Below, piece after piece: positions 1 to 7,752 of a stretch of DNA of 64,000 bases (position 1 is its first letter; each line of letters opens with the position of its first letter). This DNA comes from Marinibactrum halimedae (GTDB lineage: Bacteria > Pseudomonadota > Gammaproteobacteria > Pseudomonadales > Cellvibrionaceae), in NCBI RefSeq assembly GCF_021234875.1, contig NZ_JAJQVM010000027.1, positions 1-64,000 on the forward strand, in the 5' to 3' direction. Made by a program: the position numbers and the translations under genes. Below the pieces are notes generated by a model that had not been told where the DNA came from, searched no databases, and saw only the letters and a list, made by a program, of their open reading frames with translations.

Positions 1-64
1 GCTTTCCGGCTTTGATATGGGCAATAGCGTCTTCGAGATCGAAAGGAAGGTCTGATTTGGACAT
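1..64 (-). CDS. Transposase N-terminus, probably IS256 (mutator) family, partial
   Basis: Only the first 21 codons lie in the window; the gene runs leftwards off the edge. The peptide starts MSKSDLPFDLEDAIAHIKAG. The pattern of a short acidic start followed by a DLxxAIxxIKxGK-like phrase resembles the N-terminus of IS256-family transposases, but this fragment is too short for proof. A strong ribosome-binding site (GAGGAGA) sits just upstream of the ATG. The upstream DNA carries AT-rich repeats resembling IS256-type termini. Family assignment is an inference; the existence of a translated start is well supported by the ribosome-binding site. Confidence 0.5.
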   Translation of the reverse strand, partial: MSKSDLPFDLEDAIAHIKAGK

Positions 65-76
65 GTGTCATCTCCT

Positions 77-90
77 CTGGTTACAACCAG
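77..90. repeat. Short inverted repeat before the transposase start
   Basis: CTGGTT and AACCAG flank a 2-bp centre, giving a 14-bp near-perfect palindrome about 13 bases upstream of the transposase ATG. It could act as an operator or as a structure that restrains translation. No further evidence is visible. Confidence 0.4.
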
Positions 91-107
91 TTTATGAAAG
101 AAATGAC

Positions 108-143
108 ACAGAAATTTGAACACTACCCACAGAATTTTGAACA
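108..143. repeat. Two tandem transposon-end-like repeats
   Basis: ACAGAAATTTGAACA (108-122) and ACAGAATTTTGAACA (129-143) are direct repeats differing at one base, spaced exactly 21 bp apart. They lie between the transposase start and the flanking gene, where an insertion-sequence terminal inverted repeat would be. The doubling may mark two nested ends or paired transposase binding sites. The other end of the element is outside the window, so inverted-repeat status cannot be checked here. Confidence 0.5.
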
Positions 144-177
144 ACCTCCGGATTTATCGCTGCTCACTATTTAACAG

Positions 178-2070
178 TTAAATATTTCCTTCCTTAAGCG
201 GCCCTGTTTCACCCACTTCTTCAACCTCTCCATTTTCAACGGCAGGTATAACTTCTTCCGCCATTACCATTGTTGTTTCATAACTATTTTCATATTCTAT
301 TACTGCTAGCTCTCTGGCTTTTTGTGCTCTTTCTAAATCTTCATTTGCGACCTTTAGCGCTTTGAGTGCTTCTTTGTGTTGATTCGATAATTCTTCAGAC
401 TCAGTGTCAGCGGCTTTAAACTCCTTGTGTTTTTTGTCTGCAATGGCCTTACGATTATTTATAAAAGCAAAATTATCCTTGAATTTCTCTTCGGCCTTTC
501 TTACATCGGCTTCAGCTTGTTCATACGCTTCTTTTAATTTTTTAATTGCTGCTTGCTTTGACTCTATCTCTGGCAACGCTTTCCCTTTCTCAATCAAATT
601 AACTTCAGCCTCTCGTACTTTTATGCCAAGAAAGAGCACCTTTCCACGCGAACTTATTTGATCAATCAAGCTAGCCTGTCTAGTGTTTTCAGCACTCGGG
701 CGATCAAACTCAATGTTTCCATCTTCCACAGAGGGATTACTTTCTAAAATTAAACGTACTAAAGTTTCTTTAGCGTGTGCGGTTTTATGGTCTGCTCCAT
801 GAGCTTCCGCAAAGGTCATCATAGCTTCAATTGGGGTATGAGCACCCTTCGATGGCCCATTGTATTTAGAGTCTTTTGCCATTGCCCAATCTGTGGCTTG
901 AGTTGCCGCATAGACCTTTTGCTCTGTTAGAGAGGCGCCCAACATGGTTTCCAAAAATAAGGTAGTATTCCAAACTGTCATGGAGGGACCAAAACGAGAA
1001 GTCGCAAAGCGCTCCTTAGTAGGAACGACACCCCCCTCAGTTTCTGGCGTAGCCCTAGGCGTTTCGGCAAGCTGTGCGTGCTTCGCTTTGTTTAAGGTAA
1101 TACCAAACACATAGCGAGAGAGAATGTTGAGCGCCTGCATTTTTCCGTCGCCGCGATACTTATCCCAACCTTCCACTTTAGACCCAATGACTATTATCTC
1201 CTCACTGCCATTAATCAGTTCACCACTATTTTTGAGCTCTTCTATTTCGTTTTCTTTTGTCTTTATACTTGGATTGTTCTCATCAGCGGCTTTGAGCTGT
1301 TGAATTTCCGTATTGAGTCTTGCAATTTGGCTGACAGTGGTATTGTGCGTCTTGATGCTTTTGTGCGTAGTATCTTTATACTCTTTGGCAACAGCGGTGA
1401 GTAATGCGCCAATGTCCCTTGCTGTTTCTGGAGTAAGTTTTTGTTGTTGTTTGAGATCTTCACTGACGCGCGAGCAGACTTTCTCCAAGGCAGCAGCAGG
1501 AGAAGAAAATTCTTTTCCAACTTTCTTAGGATTTCTATGATCATTTCTTATGTAGTGTCTATAGTGATTATCACGGTCCCAACTATCTTGGTTCAAAGGG
1601 TTTTGTTCAACAAAATCGATCAATCTCTCTAGCAATCTCAGCTGATGGGCTTGTTGGGAAGCCGATTTCATGCTGTCATTCATGGCTTGATTAATTAGAC
1701 TGTTAAAAGCTATATCCACTTCTTTTTGTTTGAGTGAATCAAAAGATTTTGATCTCGCTTTTCCAATAGATGCAACGTTTTCAATTAAGGTTTTAAGTTG
1801 CCCATACTCGGCACTCGTAAGCCTTTCACCTGGATCTTTGCTATTTAACTCTGCTCTAGCATGCATTTCACAATCCATTATTGTGGCTCCCAGCTTCAAG
1901 TCTCTACTGGTGGGCTCCACCACACTTTGCAGTTGATTAGGCGTCGGCGTATAAGCTCTGGCTCGAGTTTCTGGCTCCAAGTGATTTTTTATGTCTTGGC
2001 GCGTTTTATTTATCTGTGTTACATATGAAGATTGGGTTGCAGTCGTTACTGCTCCAGCTGTGCCTGACAT
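178..2070 (-). CDS. Coiled-coil protein, candidate type III secretion substrate
   Basis: This 630-residue protein belongs to no family I recognise. The N-terminus (MSGTAGAVTTATQSSYVTQ) is rich in Ser, Thr, Ala and Gln with no hydrophobic signal peptide, as in many type III secretion substrates. Residues about 480-600 are strongly charged, Glu/Lys/Ala-rich heptad sequence predicted to form a long coiled coil; a shorter charged helix lies near 250-285. No membrane segment is obvious. The start has AAAGGAG 10 bases upstream. The gene directly upstream on the same strand encodes a small class I type III chaperone-like protein, 55 bp away, the standard arrangement of chaperone and cognate effector or translocator. 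Substrate status is inferred from that context and composition; biochemical function is unknown. The T3SS apparatus is not in the window. Confidence 0.7.
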   Translation of the reverse strand: MSGTAGAVTTATQSSYVTQINKTRQDIKNHLEPETRARAYTPTPNQLQSVVEPTSRDLKLGATIMDCEMHARAELNSKDPGERLTSAEYGQLKTLIENVASIGKARSKSFDSLKQKEVDIAFNSLINQAMNDSMKSASQQAHQLRLLERLIDFVEQNPLNQDSWDRDNHYRHYIRNDHRNPKKVGKEFSSPAAALEKVCSRVSEDLKQQQKLTPETARDIGALLTAVAKEYKDTTHKSIKTHNTTVSQIARLNTEIQQLKAADENNPSIKTKENEIEELKNSGELINGSEEIIVIGSKVEGWDKYRGDGKMQALNILSRYVFGITLNKAKHAQLAETPRATPETEGGVVPTKERFATSRFGPSMTVWNTTLFLETMLGASLTEQKVYAATQATDWAMAKDSKYNGPSKGAHTPIEAMMTFAEAHGADHKTAHAKETLVRLILESNPSVEDGNIEFDRPSAENTRQASLIDQISSRGKVLFLGIKVREAEVNLIEKGKALPEIESKQAAIKKLKEAYEQAEADVRKAEEKFKDNFAFINNRKAIADKKHKEFKAADTESEELSNQHKEALKALKVANEDLERAQKARELAVIEYENSYETTMVMAEEVIPAVENGEVEEVGETGPLKEGNI

Positions 2071-2125
2071 GTTAGCTTTGCTCCTTTAATTACGCTAAAC
2101 ACTGTTAAGGAAAAATGAGTGTGCG

Positions 2126-2611
2126 CTACGCTCTGATAAAGTTTGAGCTGTGAATAACGCTGGGGCTGTTTTGGTGCTTCTTCCCGTAATTGGCAATACG
2201 TTGATTAATATCGAAGAGTTGAAGCTTTAATTGCTTGCTGAGATCCACCAAGTTGGTCAAGATATTTTGAAAATCCAGGAATTGTGTATGCCCTATCTCT
2301 CTAAGGTAACTCAACACGAGAATTTCACCTTTCGGATCAAAAGCAATGGAAGCTCCTAATGTACCATACTGGTATAAATTCAAGGTGAGCGCTTTCTCAA
2401 AAGCTTGTTGCTTGTCTTTTTCCATGACTTGTATAAGATCAATATTGACTGAAAAATAGTCAGAGTTTCTTGGAGCAGAAAGCATAATTTTGACTCCTGC
2501 TTCCTTATCAGCAAGGTAACCGTTGCCATCTTTATCCAAGGTTAAAGGGTTGGCACTGTCGGAACTTAACTCCAACAACCAAAACTGAATTTGTTCGTAG
2601 GCACAATTCAT
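2126..2611 (-). CDS. Class I type III secretion chaperone-like protein (CesT/SycE type)
   Basis: This is a small acidic protein of 161 residues, beginning MNCAYEQIQFW. A longer reading from 2683 exists, but AGGAG lies 5 bases before this ATG, so the shorter start is chosen. The layout matches class I secretion chaperones: an N-terminal helix, a strand pair around LTLDKDGNGYL, a central segment (VNIDLIQV to ALTLNLYQYGTLGASIAFD), a strand (EILVLSYLRE) and a C-terminal helix holding a leucine-rich FQNILTNLVDLSKQL run. Such proteins dimerise, bind the N-terminal part of one effector in the cytoplasm and deliver it to the secretion ATPase. The adjacent 630-residue gene is the obvious client. The fold assignment is by pattern, not by search. 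Confidence 0.6.
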   Translation of the reverse strand: MNCAYEQIQFWLLELSSDSANPLTLDKDGNGYLADKEAGVKIMLSAPRNSDYFSVNIDLIQVMEKDKQQAFEKALTLNLYQYGTLGASIAFDPKGEILVLSYLREIGHTQFLDFQNILTNLVDLSKQLKLQLFDINQRIANYGKKHQNSPSVIHSSNFIRA

Positions 2612-3787
2612 AGTGACTCCTATTTCCGTATGGTTTGTAAAAGTGTTAGTAGTCTGTGTGCTATCTATCACTTGCTGGTTCAAGATTAAAGTCTTTACTG
2701 AAGCGAACGAGGCTCAAGTTGACCCCTGTATGACTAATAGATAATTGTCTTACCTATTAAGACCGAAAAAGGATAAAAAGATTGTCAATTTTTTAAAAAT
2801 TAGCTCATTAAAGTCTCATGACTTGTAAGGGATTGATATAGAAAAGAGTGATAACTTCGTACATGAGAGGGAATGATTATCTAACTTGATGGTAGTTGGG
2901 CTTGAGAGCCCAACTCATAGATTTGGAAAGGTTTTTATTTGATTATTTGAAGCTCTGTAGGGGGACAATTATTCGATCAATATTCAACCTCCGCTGAGAA
3001 TAAATGAACAACCCAGTGGTATTTCACCCCTTGGGGACAGATTTTTTCATCAAAGACGTCACGGATTTTAAGTGGCTCTTCGGTTGAACTAGGGCATTCC
3101 GTAAATAGGAAAGACCATACCGGAACAAACTAATCTCAGGTCTTCCATGCTTTAATAGCTTGATCGGTTTTTCTCATTACGCCACACACCCGTGTCGTAA
3201 CACCAACACAACGGTAACGCCATCACGGCCAGTAATCGTGAGAGCCTTTTTTCACAGCTCAATCGTGTTTCTTCTAATTGAAACCCGCGCCCCTCTGTAG
3301 AGGACAATACTCTGTTACTTTCTACAAAAAATTGCTCTCAAAGAGTTGAACTTCTTTCATCAAACTTATATTGTTGCCAGCATAATGGCGTGAAAATCAT
3401 TTTTAATGATAAAAAACATAGCTCATCAAACTAGCACACCATAAATAATTTTTTCGTCAAGTAGAATTTTGTCATACAAATAAAAATAATAAATGATCAA
3501 CATCTAGAATGTGAAATACACAGAACATTAAATAACTTCGAAAAGCGAGAATAAAACCTGTGCTGGCTTAATCTATAGCCATATAGCATTTTTATTATAA
3601 AAAACAAAAAATTGTAATCGTTTACTTATAAATAATTACAAATACCCAAAGTAGGATCAACAAAATAATAAAACGAGCACCAATCATGTTGTCTTCAAGC
3701 TGTTCATAGAACACCTATTTAAAACTAAACAGAAGAATTCAGCATCATTTTGCGTTATACACCCCCTTTATAGAGAAGGTAATAATA
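2612..3787. other. Long intergenic region between secretion pair and glycanase
   Basis: About 1.2 kb has no convincing gene on either strand. It holds a hairpin at 2895-2914 (GTTGGGCT/AGCCCAAC with a TGAG loop) and becomes very AT-rich after about 3350. The last part is the promoter region of the glycanase, with the LacI-type operator at 3613-3626. Stretches between 2950 and 3300 have a more balanced base composition and could be decayed coding DNA, but no reading frame could be followed. Confidence 0.5.
3613..3626. promoter_or_regulatory. LacI-family operator upstream of glycanase
   Basis: TGTAATCGTTTACT matches the palindrome TGTAAWCGWTTACA at 13 of 14 positions, with the CG centre typical of LacI/GalR-family operators. 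A perfect copy (TGTAAACGATTACA) lies in the xylose locus at 39735-39748, next to a LacI-family regulator gene. The site is 162 bp upstream of the glycanase start. The inference is that the regulator encoded at 39931 controls this gene. Confidence 0.6.
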
Positions 3788-5116
3788 ATGATAAAATCCA
3801 AAAAACTTAGTTCAATCATCAGCAACATAGCCATTAGTGGGTCTTTAGGTCTTATGGGGGCAGCTTCATCATTCGCTGCTGTAGAAGGGCCTTATGTTCC
3901 ACCAGAAGGTAAACAGCTTTTTATCGTGGGCCAAGACGTCGATAGTATTTCTAATTATGTCGGCGCTATTGGTAATACTCCCGGTGGCGTCACCGGTTAT
4001 ATCAGCCTAGCTGGCCTAACAGGCCTAACCAGCAACGTCGATAACGGCGCCGGTCTTAACAATATGGATACCTTACGCCAGCGCTACCCAAACAGTACTT
4101 TAGCTATTGGGGTTTACTTAGTGGACCAATTGGGTGATATCAACAATGGTAGCCTCAATAATGACATGGACGAATTAATCCGCGTGCTCAAAAGCTGGAA
4201 TCGCCCGGTTTATCTACGATGGGGCTATGAGTTTGACGGAAACTGGAACCGCTATGATTCCGAAGAGTTCAAACGCGCCTGGATTAATTTCTACAATCGT
4301 AAACAGGCAGCCAATGCGGATAATATTGTTATGGTATGGCAAAGCTCAAGTTATTGTAACGCTTTGCAAAATGGCAGAATTCAACGTTACACCGATAAAG
4401 CTTTAGATGCCTGGTGGCCAGGCGATCAATATGTCGACTGGGTAGCCTTGTCTTATTTCCGCCCGGATGATTGCGCTACTCCTAACTCTGCCATTAATGA
4501 AGTAGTAAACTTTTCTCGCTCTAAAAATATGCCTTTAATGATTGCTGAGTCTGCACCTCAACGCTATGACTTAGATGAATTAACCTATTCATCGGAAGTC
4601 GCCGCGAACACCAGAACGTCTATTCGCGCTAATCGTTTATGGAGAGAATGGTTTAGACCGTATTTTAACTTCATCGAATCCAATAGTGATGTCATTAAAG
4701 CAGTCGCCTATATTAATGCCGACTGGGATAGTCAAAGACTGTGGGGCCAGCCTTACAACCCTGATGATCGCACGCAAAGCGATATTGATAACAACCGTGG
4801 TGGAAATGGTTATTGGGGGGATACCCGAGTACAACAAAGAAATTTAATTCGCGATAATTGGGTAGCTGAAATTAATTCTAATAACTGGCTACACGCGTCT
4901 TCTAATTTATTTCAAACATTAGATTCGTCAACGCCAACGCCAACGCCAACGCCAACGCCAACGCCAACGCCAACGCCAACGCCAACGCCAACGCCAACGC
5001 CAACGCCAACGCCAACGCCAAATAATTGTACGAGCAGTCATCCGATATTTTCACAATCGTGTAATCAATGTTTTGCCGATGAAGCACAAGCCGCTTCATC
5101 AAACTGCCCAATCTAA
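3788..5116 (+). CDS. Secreted GH26-like endoglycanase (candidate beta-1,3-xylanase or mannanase)
   Basis: The 442-residue precursor has a signal peptide ending near AASSFA (residues 25-30). Residues about 40-375 look like a GH26 TIM-barrel. The motif LRWGYEFDG places a likely acid/base Glu at 148, and MIAESAPQ places a likely nucleophile Glu at 254, both in clan GH-A positions. VDWVALSYF (216-224) is also typical. Fifteen Thr-Pro repeats (about 382-411) form an extended linker, followed by a tail of about 30 residues with four Cys, too short for a standard carbohydrate-binding module. The neighbouring regulon is for xylose, so a xylan-type substrate (beta-1,3-xylan is known for some marine GH26 enzymes) is favoured over mannan; this is inference. 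An operator shared with the xylose locus lies upstream. ATG with AGAAGGTAATA upstream is the start. Confidence 0.75.
   Translation: MIKSKKLSSIISNIAISGSLGLMGAASSFAAVEGPYVPPEGKQLFIVGQDVDSISNYVGAIGNTPGGVTGYISLAGLTGLTSNVDNGAGLNNMDTLRQRYPNSTLAIGVYLVDQLGDINNGSLNNDMDELIRVLKSWNRPVYLRWGYEFDGNWNRYDSEEFKRAWINFYNRKQAANADNIVMVWQSSSYCNALQNGRIQRYTDKALDAWWPGDQYVDWVALSYFRPDDCATPNSAINEVVNFSRSKNMPLMIAESAPQRYDLDELTYSSEVAANTRTSIRANRLWREWFRPYFNFIESNSDVIKAVAYINADWDSQRLWGQPYNPDDRTQSDIDNNRGGNGYWGDTRVQQRNLIRDNWVAEINSNNWLHASSNLFQTLDSSTPTPTPTPTPTPTPTPTPTPTPTPTPTPTPNNCTSSHPIFSQSCNQCFADEAQAASSNCPI
4931..5020 (+). repeat. Hexanucleotide tandem repeat encoding Thr-Pro linker
   Basis: ACGCCA is repeated 15 times without a visible error over 90 bp, encoding (Thr-Pro)15. 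Perfect identity at the DNA level, although Thr and Pro each have four codons, implies recent expansion or ongoing slippage. Because the unit is six bases, changes in copy number lengthen or shorten the linker without breaking the frame. Confidence 0.95.
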
Positions 5117-5649
5117 TTCACCTTAAATGCCAGTGGTGTTGAACCACTGGCATAATTAAAAAACTGTCAATTTCTATTCAATTACCCTAATAGCAGATTT
5201 TTCTTTTCTGTATCAATTTCCTTCTCTCTATCACCATCACAAACACTTTAATATTCATGCCAATCAGCATTCAATACTGAGACAGCGTTATTTTAGAAAA
5301 AACTAATATATACGAATGTCTAATATGATTCGGGATAAGCCCTAAGATTAAAATACATAGCACACCTGAAGATTGAATCGCCTATCTGAACAATGAAGCC
5401 ATATTGGCTTTGAATTATAAAAAATCTAAAAAAGCTGTCGTACATCAAAAACTAGGAAAGCCACATTTATGGAGTAAAATTAACGTAGACTTCTAATTTT
5501 TTCGTTTTAAATTGTCTTTCATTTGCAACTATCTATACTTGCAAGTATTTTGAGACTCGATTAAGGCTATGGCTTTCAGGCTGCAAGTAATCGATGATGA
5601 TATTAGTAATATGCGCCATTGCGGCCATTTTGTAGAAAAGGATACAACC
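5117..5649. other. Intergenic region before pilin-like gene
   Basis: About 530 AT-rich bases contain no supported gene. A 12-bp palindrome TACTTGCAAGTA is at 5534-5545. The last bases hold AAAAGGAT, the ribosome-binding site of the pilin-like gene. No clear rho-independent terminator follows the glycanase. Confidence 0.5.
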
Positions 5650-6156
5650 ATGGGCAAACTATCCAACAACCAAGTAGGCTTTACGTTAATCGAGCTGACC
5701 GCCGTGATTGTGATATTAGGTATTCTCGCCGCTTTTGCGATTCCAAGATTTGCCGACTTGTCATCAGAGGCAAGAGTAGCAACCCTTGAAGCATTACGAG
5801 GTAATGTGTCTTCAGCCGCTTCCATTATAAAGTCAAAATCGATTCTTGAAAGTACCTCAGACGCTCCCTTTTCTTCCATTGAAATCAACGGACAAACGAT
5901 TGATCTTGAATACGGCGCTCCAGCGCCCACTGCAAGCGGTATTGGTATTGCCTTGAATGCCGACTGGGCAGCGGACTTATCCCGAAGTTTTGTCTACGTA
6001 AGAAGAAATGATGAGCTGATGATTTCTCCTTCAGGCTTGTATAATACCGTGCCTACACAAGCTCAAATGGTCGCCAGCGCCTGTTACCTAATTTACTATC
6101 AAGAACTGCCCAACACCCCTTTCCGAGTGTTCATTCCCAATAGCAACGGCTGTTAA
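5650..6156 (+). CDS. Type IV pilin-like protein (MSHA/pseudopilin type)
   Basis: The chosen ATG (AAAAGGATACAACC upstream) gives a 168-residue prepilin; an in-frame start at 5569 would add 27 residues that do not fit. The N-terminus MGKLSNNQVGFTLIELTAVI is a classic prepilin: a short positive leader, Gly before Phe as the PilD-type cleavage site, Glu at +5 of the mature protein, then a hydrophobic helix. The mature part contains PRFADLSSEAR, a phrase common in MshA-like pilins and GspG-type pseudopilins, and two Cys near the C-terminus (CYLIYY and the final NGC) that could form a disulfide. No pilus assembly genes are nearby, so it must rely on machinery elsewhere. Major pilin, minor pilin and pseudopilin cannot be told apart here. 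Confidence 0.85.
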   Translation: MGKLSNNQVGFTLIELTAVIVILGILAAFAIPRFADLSSEARVATLEALRGNVSSAASIIKSKSILESTSDAPFSSIEINGQTIDLEYGAPAPTASGIGIALNADWAADLSRSFVYVRRNDELMISPSGLYNTVPTQAQMVASACYLIYYQELPNTPFRVFIPNSNGC

Positions 6157-6578
6157 AAAGACACCTCTTTACTTTTCGGGCTCTTTAAAGTTTTCTGCTT
6201 TCGCCAAGAGCCCAATCTTATTTTTCGACATACCACTCCACCTGCCACATTCTTTTCTTTCACACTAAATATCATCTCTCAACTCATGTTAAAAAACAGA
6301 GTCATCTAATTCATCCTACGAAAAACAAATACAATACTAGAGCCACAAAAAAAATCTTTTTCATTAAAGTCTTCTTGCAAATTCTTTAAACATCTCAACA
6401 CAGCAGCTTGTTTAAAAAAATCTTCATCAAATTGCAACGGCAAACTTCTACCGTTCGCTCGCCCGGTTTTTTTGAGGCAAACACGCAATTGATTTCCATA
6501 TTTTTCTTAAGTAGAAATTTAAAGGTATAAAAATCGCATACACAATATCCTTAAACAAAAACTAACAAAGAGGACACC
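6157..6578. other. Intergenic region upstream of secreted nuclease
   Basis: About 420 AT-rich bases with homopolymeric A runs. A 60-codon frame on the minus strand (6306-6488) has no ribosome-binding site and no recognisable content, so it is not called. The nuclease ribosome-binding site (AAAGAGGA) is at its right end. Confidence 0.5.
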
Positions 6579-7571
6579 ATGAAATTAATACAATATTCAA
6601 TTCTTTTAGCCTTCAGCTTAGCCACCTCTCTGTCTTTTGCATCAGAAAGCACAGAAGTAGCAAAGCCCAATAGCGATCAAAAAAAGGCGCTTATTTTCTC
6701 TGGCCTGACCATGGCAATTCCAGAAGACTATGCACTCAATACACTCTATGGCTGCGATAGTTTTAAGATTTACACTGCAAACTTGCCCTCTATCGACACA
6801 GGCATTCCCTCTCATGCCAAGGCCGTGTGCAATACCGAAACTGGTGAGTCGGATGTTCACTTTAATGTGAATAGTGTTACAGGTATTCATTACATCACAA
6901 CCAGTACTCTAGAAACGGCAACCAGCTACAGCGAAACAGCGGAAACACAGCATTTTTCAGATGTCTTCTTCAAGAAAGACGTATACACTCAAGAAGATGC
7001 ACTGGATGAAGCTGGATTTATTCTTGCTCAACTTTCCGAACGTTTAGCTCAAGAAGCACAATTCAACTCGAACGATTGGCTCAACGCCGCTGTCACCGCA
7101 AGTGTTAGCAGAGACTCTAGAGTTGGTATTGAGTTTAGAGGTAATTTTTTCGGGAGAGTACGTGAAACCGGCGGTACGATTACGTCTAGAGACATCGGCA
7201 GCGGATCAAGTTGTACTAACCTTTCTCGAGAATTCACACGTTCTTTTGGTTCTGGTGATTGTGGGCATATTATCGCTAGAAATTTAGGCGGCTCTGGTTT
7301 AGTTACTTCGCCCAGTAGGACTCAAATTTTCCCACAAGACCCCAGCACCAACCGTGGGCCATACAACCGCTGGGAACAACGTATTGCCGCTTACGTTGAT
7401 GACAATTGTACCGTTAGAGCTAACATTCGCTTTTATTACTCCGGCAACTCTCTAAGACCACGCTCAGTCAGCTACCGAATTTATCGTCGCTCTAACTCTC
7501 AATTTTGCCGAAATGAATTTTTGGATGAATTTGGACAAACTAATTTTGTAACTATGTCTTTCCAGAATTAA
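6579..7571 (+). CDS. Secreted DNA/RNA non-specific endonuclease (Endonuclea_NS_2-like)
   Basis: The 330-residue precursor has a signal peptide cleaved near LSFA-SES (about 22). Residues 1-170 are unfamiliar. The C-terminal half carries the beta-beta-alpha-metal nuclease signature: CGHIIARNLGGSG (about 228-240, with catalytic-type His230), TQIFPQD (249-254), then STNRGPYNRWEQ (256-267), whose Asn and Arg match the metal-binding and structural residues of this family (typically GHLIA, NLVPQ, NRG, WR.E). Four or more Cys suggest disulfides and an extracellular location. Likely roles are nutrient scavenging of nucleic acids or damage to competitors. There is no secretion-system marker domain and no adjacent immunity gene of known type; the convergent downstream gene is also exported. 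The family call is firm, the biological role inferred. Confidence 0.8.
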   Translation: MKLIQYSILLAFSLATSLSFASESTEVAKPNSDQKKALIFSGLTMAIPEDYALNTLYGCDSFKIYTANLPSIDTGIPSHAKAVCNTETGESDVHFNVNSVTGIHYITTSTLETATSYSETAETQHFSDVFFKKDVYTQEDALDEAGFILAQLSERLAQEAQFNSNDWLNAAVTASVSRDSRVGIEFRGNFFGRVRETGGTITSRDIGSGSSCTNLSREFTRSFGSGDCGHIIARNLGGSGLVTSPSRTQIFPQDPSTNRGPYNRWEQRIAAYVDDNCTVRANIRFYYSGNSLRPRSVSYRIYRRSNSQFCRNEFLDEFGQTNFVTMSFQN

Positions 7572-7641
7572 TACAAGCGAGACAAAAATCAATCTGCTTA
7601 TTAAAAACATTTTTATCGAGAGAAATGTGGGAAATAAAAAA

Positions 7642-7668
7642 GGGAGCAATACAAAATGTATTGCTCCC
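7642..7668. terminator. Bidirectional rho-independent terminator
   Basis: GGGAGCAATACA and TGTATTGCTCCC form a perfect 12-bp stem with an AAA loop, flanked by AAAAAA on the left and TTTACTTT on the right. It lies between convergent genes and can stop transcription from both. Confidence 0.9.
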
Positions 7669-7752
7669 TTTACTTTCCTAACGTTGCACTAAATTTTATT
7701 GCTGAGTATTTAACGCATTCATTAGTAAGCTTCTAGGATAGAAAAATTTCTA

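Noticed and set aside
2950-3300. Possible decayed insertion sequence or gene between the secretion pair and the glycanase
   Set aside because: No reading frame longer than a few dozen codons and no recognisable protein motif could be followed on either strand.
4902-5111. Antisense frame with a long Leu-Ala repeat
   Set aside because: It is the mirror of the Thr-Pro repeat of the glycanase and has no start signal.
6306-6488. 60-codon frame on the minus strand before the nuclease gene
   Set aside because: No ribosome-binding site, AT-biased composition and no recognisable content; it lies in the nuclease promoter region.
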